25,287 nucleotides of DNA, taken from positions 1 through 25,287 of the forward strand of contig PXAI01000048.1 in the NCBI GenBank assembly GCA_003567135.1. The letters run 5' to 3'. The stretch is from Balneolia bacterium (GTDB lineage: Bacteria > Bacteroidota > Rhodothermia > Balneolales > Cyclonatronaceae). The notes under the pieces are model-generated. The model ran no database searches, was not told the DNA's origin, and worked only from the letters and a program-made list of their open reading frames with translations. Below are positions 22,270-25,287 of the stretch, one piece after another. The position numbers and the translations under genes were made by a program. Positions within the stretch are counted from its first letter, which is position 1, and every line of letters begins with the position of its first letter.

Positions 22270-23109
22270 GTGATCCCCGGTGATGCCCATATCGTTCTTC
22301 TCTCCCCTGATGCCAGATACGGAATCTGGGAAGAACGGCTTCGGCTCACCGGCTTTGTGAATGAGGTTATCCTGGCAACCGACCACAACGCCGTTAAAAA
22401 TCCGGATATCTGTTTTTATATCACGGGCGATCAATCTGATCAACACATTTCCGGCGTCATCAAAAACCTGATTCGCAAGCAGGTTCATACGTTCGTGATC
22501 GGAAACCCGGCACGATTTCTGGATTCAGCCGGAAGCCTCGCCACGCTTTCTGAAGAAGCCGGCGCCCTGCTGCATTTTTCACTCTGGGGATTGTACCAGC
22601 CCGGTCTTCGCACGCTGGTTCAGCACATCCGTAAGCCGGAGATCATCCATTTTGACCGCACGCTTCGCTACAATTCCGACGGCGTGGAAAGTTCGCCGGA
22701 AATGATTCCGAATGAGCTTCTTCTCGCCGCTGTTCTGAACCCATCCCCCGTTGCCGATATTCACTTCCGAAAAACAACCGACGCCGTTTCCGTTTCGCTG
22801 GTGTACACCAACCGAAGCATCAGCACGCTCATCATTCGTCATGATATTTCACCCGGAATACGAAGAACGGTTTTTGGGCAGGATGTGTACGGCGAACAGC
22901 TGGTAACTGCCAATGACAAGTCATGGCGACTGGTGAAAAACGGGAAAAACGTACTCGAAAAAAGTGACGCCATCACGCTTCCGGCCGATGAAATGATTAC
23001 ATCCTTCCTAAAATCAGTACGCGGCATGATCGCCGATCCGGTGGCCGATATCCAGCAGTTACGAAGACTGAGGCCGCTGGATGGTTTGATGAAAAGGGTT
23101 GGGATTTGA
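22270..23109 (+). CDS. Degenerate Gfo/Idh/MocA-like protein
   Basis: This 279-residue protein is read from GTG at 22270, 9 bases after the M15 gene; the nearby ATG at 22265 is out of frame. It has no signal peptide. Residues 1-120 look like a worn Rossmann half (HIVLLSPDARYGIWEERLRL, VNEVILATD, DICFYITGD, then TFVIGNPARFL where active family members have the EKP motif with a catalytic Lys). The second half has the sheet-rich Gfo/Idh/MocA C-terminal pattern (MIPNELLLAAVLNPSPVADI, then SLVYTNRSISTLII, VYGEQLVT, and ITLPADEMITSFLKSVRG, which matches the usual ending PL..E...Fl.ai). The GxGxxG dinucleotide motif and the Lys are missing. It may bind a nucleotide sugar without turnover. Position suggests a link to the wall genes. 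Confidence 0.5.
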   Translation: MIPGDAHIVLLSPDARYGIWEERLRLTGFVNEVILATDHNAVKNPDICFYITGDQSDQHISGVIKNLIRKQVHTFVIGNPARFLDSAGSLATLSEEAGALLHFSLWGLYQPGLRTLVQHIRKPEIIHFDRTLRYNSDGVESSPEMIPNELLLAAVLNPSPVADIHFRKTTDAVSVSLVYTNRSISTLIIRHDISPGIRRTVFGQDVYGEQLVTANDKSWRLVKNGKNVLEKSDAITLPADEMITSFLKSVRGMIADPVADIQQLRRLRPLDGLMKRVGI

Positions 23110-23170
23110 ATTCGGGGTGATTGACGTTTTGGACGACACAAAACTATGCTATATATATAATACAAACAAC

Positions 23171-23208
23171 ATCTTGTAGGGACAGGGCATGCCCTGTCCC
23201 TACAGGAT
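23171..23208. repeat. Near-perfect 38-base palindrome (probable dispersed repeat)
   Basis: The arms TGTAGGGACAGGGCA (23175-23189) and TGCCCTGTCCCTACA (23190-23204) are perfect reverse complements with no spacer. Pairing extends outward to 23171/23208 with a single T:G pair at 23174/23205. It is GC-rich inside an AT-rich gap and has no T-run, so it is not a plain terminator. It resembles the short palindromic GTAGGG-type repeats I recall from several bacterial phyla. No second copy is in this window. Confidence 0.85.
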
Positions 23209-23349
23209 TTGAATGAATCTGATTCCTGTTGAAGATATTTTTTAATATCGTTTTTGAACCATCTCCAGAACACCGCCCCAAAATAAGTTCATTCTGATTG
23301 CGTATTTTCCCATTATGACATCCGCCTTTAATTCTCTGAAATAATCAAC

Positions 23350-24126
23350 ATGCCTCTGATCCTCCTGCTAATATTCGCTGTTTCTACCGAAGTTTTTTTT
23401 TCTGATCCCGACTGTACAATTCCCGAATCTATTCAGTATGAAGATGTCAGAACCGGAAACGGGGATTTAATCCGCGAAGATACAATCATTGAGATTGATG
23501 TAACGATCATGTTGCAAGACGGCCGGGTAATTTCTTCAACAGAATGGCACGGCGTTCCGATCAGAATGGTTTACGGCACTGATGAAATACTGGACGGAAT
23601 TGATACCGGCATTTGTGGCATGAGAGTTGGCGGAAAACGATCGCTGAACATACCGCCTGAGCTGGCTTTTGGCATTTTTTCAGATCATCAGGCCGTTCCG
23701 GATAACAGTACGATTGTTGCCGAGGTTCAGGTCCGGAATATGTTTGAAATGCCGGAGCAGTGGAATGTCAGCGAAGACAAATTTCAGGAAAGTGAATCAG
23801 GACTCAAATATGCTGTTTACGAAGAAGGATCGGGTGATGTCTCCGAAGAAGGCGATTTCGTGGAGGTGTTTTACAACGGATATCTCGAAGACGGAACCAT
23901 GTTTGCCTCAAGCGTGATTAATAATACCCATTTCGGGTTTAGGATTGGCGACAGCGCAATTATCGACGGTGTGCAGGAAGGCGTAACCGGAATGCGGCTC
24001 AAGGAGCGCAGAATTCTGGTTATTCCGCCGGAACTGGGCTACGGAACATCGGTTCCGGAATATGGAATTCCCGCAAACGCCACTCTTTATTTCAACCTCG
24101 AACTCTTGTACATTGGGAAAGACTGA
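23350..24126 (+). CDS. Tandem FKBP-type peptidyl-prolyl isomerase
   Basis: The 258 residues begin with a hydrophobic segment (MPLILLLIFAVSTEVFF), probably a signal peptide, followed by two FKBP domains. Domain 1 (about 27-130): VRTGNGDLIREDTIIEIDVT, LDGIDTGICGMRVGGKRSL, NIPPELAFGIF, VPDNSTIVAEVQV. Domain 2 (about 150-257): DFVEVFYNGYLEDGTMFASS, IIDGVQEGVTGMRLKERRIL, VIPPELGYGT, IPANATLYFNLELL. Domain 2 keeps the consensus better (GYLEDGTxF, PPELGYG), while domain 1 has an altered flap (EWHGVPIRM), so the first may bind rather than catalyse. It should help folding of exported proteins. No operon partner is tightly linked. Confidence 0.92.
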   Translation: MPLILLLIFAVSTEVFFSDPDCTIPESIQYEDVRTGNGDLIREDTIIEIDVTIMLQDGRVISSTEWHGVPIRMVYGTDEILDGIDTGICGMRVGGKRSLNIPPELAFGIFSDHQAVPDNSTIVAEVQVRNMFEMPEQWNVSEDKFQESESGLKYAVYEEGSGDVSEEGDFVEVFYNGYLEDGTMFASSVINNTHFGFRIGDSAIIDGVQEGVTGMRLKERRILVIPPELGYGTSVPEYGIPANATLYFNLELLYIGKD

Positions 24127-24146
24127 TTTGAGAACTATTACAGATT

Positions 24147-24160
24147 ATAAGCCGGCTTAT
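24147..24160. promoter_or_regulatory. 14-bp perfect palindrome upstream of the PhzF-family gene
   Basis: ATAAGCCGGCTTAT is a perfect palindrome ending 32 bases before the ATG of the PhzF-family gene. The size and position fit a dimeric repressor site; no T-run follows, so a terminator is unlikely. Confidence 0.4.
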
Positions 24161-24192
24161 TGCGCCGGGCAAACCATCAAAAAAATTAAACC

Positions 24193-25125
24193 ATGAGCAG
24201 TATTCAGATTAAGCAGGTAGATGCATTCACAACCAAACCATTCACAGGAAATCCGGCCGGGGTTGTACTCGACGCTGACCATCTGAGCAGTAAGGATATG
24301 CAGCGCATTGCCAATGAAATGGCTGTTTCCGAAACCGTTTTTGTGCTGAAGCCATCCACCGAGGAATATGACGTTAAGCTGCGCTGGTTCACGCCCAAGT
24401 CCGAGGTTGATCTTTGCGGACACGCCACCATTGCGGCATTTCACGTAATGGCCGAAAACGGACGTTTTGATTTGATCGTTGACGAGGATCAGTCATTCAA
24501 CGTGGAAACCAAAAGCGGAATGCTTACGGTGGATGTGGAGTGGAAAGATCACCAGCCCTACATTGTGATGAGCCTGCCGGTTCCCCGCTTTTTCCCGTTT
24601 CCGGATGATTACAACCTGCTCTGCGCCGCAATCGGCATTTCCGAAATTGAGCTGAGCAAAAAAGTGAAGCCGCAAATTACCGACAACGGCTACTGCTACG
24701 TACCGCTTTCGACCTACGACAGCCTTGAAACGCTGGAGCCGAACTTCATGCTGATGAAAAAGCTGAAGGAACGTCACGATCTTGAGGGATTTGCGGTCGT
24801 TACCACCGAAACCGGTGACAATGATGTAGACTGGTACATGCGCTTTTTCGCGCCGTCGCTCGGAGTAAACGAAGATCCGGTAACCGGAAGTGCAAACGGG
24901 CCGATGGGCGTTTTTCTGTATAAAAACGGGCTTCTCGAAAAATCCAAAAAGCTGATTACCCTTCGCGGCGCCCAGGGACATTTCATCAACCGCCCCGGTT
25001 ACGTCACGGTAACTATGCTGATCAGCAAAAATAATGCGGTGGACGATCTACGTATTTCCGGACAGGCCGTAACAGTTCTTGAGGGCGCCATCCGCACCCA
25101 TGTAAACATCCCGGAAAAACTCTGA
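24193..25125 (+). CDS. PhzF family protein (isomerase-type)
   Basis: This 310-residue member of the diaminopimelate-epimerase-like PhzF superfamily has no export signal. Seen: QVDAFTTKPFTGNPAGVVLD (9-28), MAVSETVFVL with the catalytic glutamate E47, RWFTPKSEVDLCGHATIAAF, FFAPSLGVNEDPVTGSANGP and RGAQGHFINRPG. These are the family's standard landmarks and the length is usual. PhzF of phenazine synthesis isomerises dihydrohydroxyanthranilate, but most relatives, including those in genomes without phenazine genes as here, have unknown substrates. It converges with a short-chain dehydrogenase gene, only 6 bases between the stops. Confidence 0.93.
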   Translation: MSSIQIKQVDAFTTKPFTGNPAGVVLDADHLSSKDMQRIANEMAVSETVFVLKPSTEEYDVKLRWFTPKSEVDLCGHATIAAFHVMAENGRFDLIVDEDQSFNVETKSGMLTVDVEWKDHQPYIVMSLPVPRFFPFPDDYNLLCAAIGISEIELSKKVKPQITDNGYCYVPLSTYDSLETLEPNFMLMKKLKERHDLEGFAVVTTETGDNDVDWYMRFFAPSLGVNEDPVTGSANGPMGVFLYKNGLLEKSKKLITLRGAQGHFINRPGYVTVTMLISKNNAVDDLRISGQAVTVLEGAIRTHVNIPEKL

Positions 25126-25131
25126 CGGTAC

Positions 25132-25287
25132 CTACTTCTTCGCACCCGATTTCATCATCTGAAAAAACTGTTTCAGAACGGGGCGCGGCGCGGCCTGCGT
25201 GATAAAGTTGAACTGTCCTGCTTTCAGGCGTTCTCCCCCGTCAATGGTTACGCATTCACCGGTAATGTAGGCTGACAGATCAGAAAC
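25132..25287 (-). CDS. Short-chain dehydrogenase/reductase, C-terminal end (partial)
   Basis: The - strand frame entering from the window edge reads VSDLSAYITGECVTIDGGER, LKAGQFNF, then ITQAAPRPVLKQFFQMMKSG and AKK before TAG at 25134-25132 (51 residues). SD..AYITGE.vtIDGG is the classical SDR C-terminal signature, and the xAGQFN ending points to the 2,4-dienoyl-CoA reductase-like branch, which would fit fatty-acid breakdown with the dehydrogenase at 4732-5589. The catalytic Tyr-Lys region lies outside the window. Confidence 0.88.
   Translation of the reverse strand, partial: VSDLSAYITGECVTIDGGERLKAGQFNFITQAAPRPVLKQFFQMMKSGAKK

Noticed and set aside
23171..23208. Palindrome as a rho-independent terminator
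   Set aside because: No T-run follows on either strand, and the perfect loopless symmetry is more like a repeat element.

Overview
The window looks like chromosomal DNA from the Bacteroidota/Rhodothermota/Balneolota side of the tree; a balneolote such as a Balneola or Gracilimonas relative is my best guess. The supporting signs are start codons mostly without a Shine-Dalgarno sequence, several promoter candidates of the TTG-(17 to 23)-TAnnTTTG kind, a GH3 glycosidase fused to a serine beta-lactamase-type domain, a short Hc1-like histone, and a small secreted protein with a PIDGGLG C-terminal sorting signature. This placement is inference. No tRNA, rRNA, CRISPR array, transposase or phage gene was seen.

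Layout. Positions 1-1923 (+) hold the tail of an unknown acidic protein, an outer-membrane barrel-like protein and a secreted DUF3179 protein. Positions 2022-7188 (-) hold housekeeping genes: a periplasmic thioredoxin, fabH, ltaE, a 3-hydroxyacyl-CoA dehydrogenase, a HigA-type antitoxin cut off before its DNA-binding domain, and lysA. Positions 7346-14677 (+) form a tightly packed run with overlapping or nearly touching genes: a penicillin-acylase-family protein without the catalytic serine, a BadF-type sugar kinase, the GH3/serine-hydrolase fusion, a two-domain cytidine deaminase and a small amino-acid-kinase-like protein. The kinase and the fusion suggest turnover or recycling of peptidoglycan amino sugars. 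Next come the 58-residue Hc1-like gene with its own promoter candidate and terminator, and a lipoprotein 5'-nucleotidase.

Positions 16805-18475 hold small genes on alternating strands (PIDGGLG protein, DUF2721 membrane protein, ankyrin-repeat protein). Positions 18884-23109 (+) are the most interesting part. A 133-residue secreted protein with its own terminator is followed by a YcbB/LdtD-type L,D-transpeptidase, an M15-type peptidase, and a degenerate Gfo/Idh/MocA-like protein. The 133-residue protein is a free-standing copy of the N-terminal domain of the M15 peptidase, and the M15 catalytic domain carries an inserted EF-hand/dockerin-type calcium loop. This may be a little-described cell-wall remodelling set. 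The window ends with a near-perfect 38-base palindrome, a tandem FKBP prolyl isomerase, a PhzF-family protein and the C-terminus of a short-chain dehydrogenase on the opposite strand.

All calls come from reading the sequence and from remembered family motifs; no database search was run.
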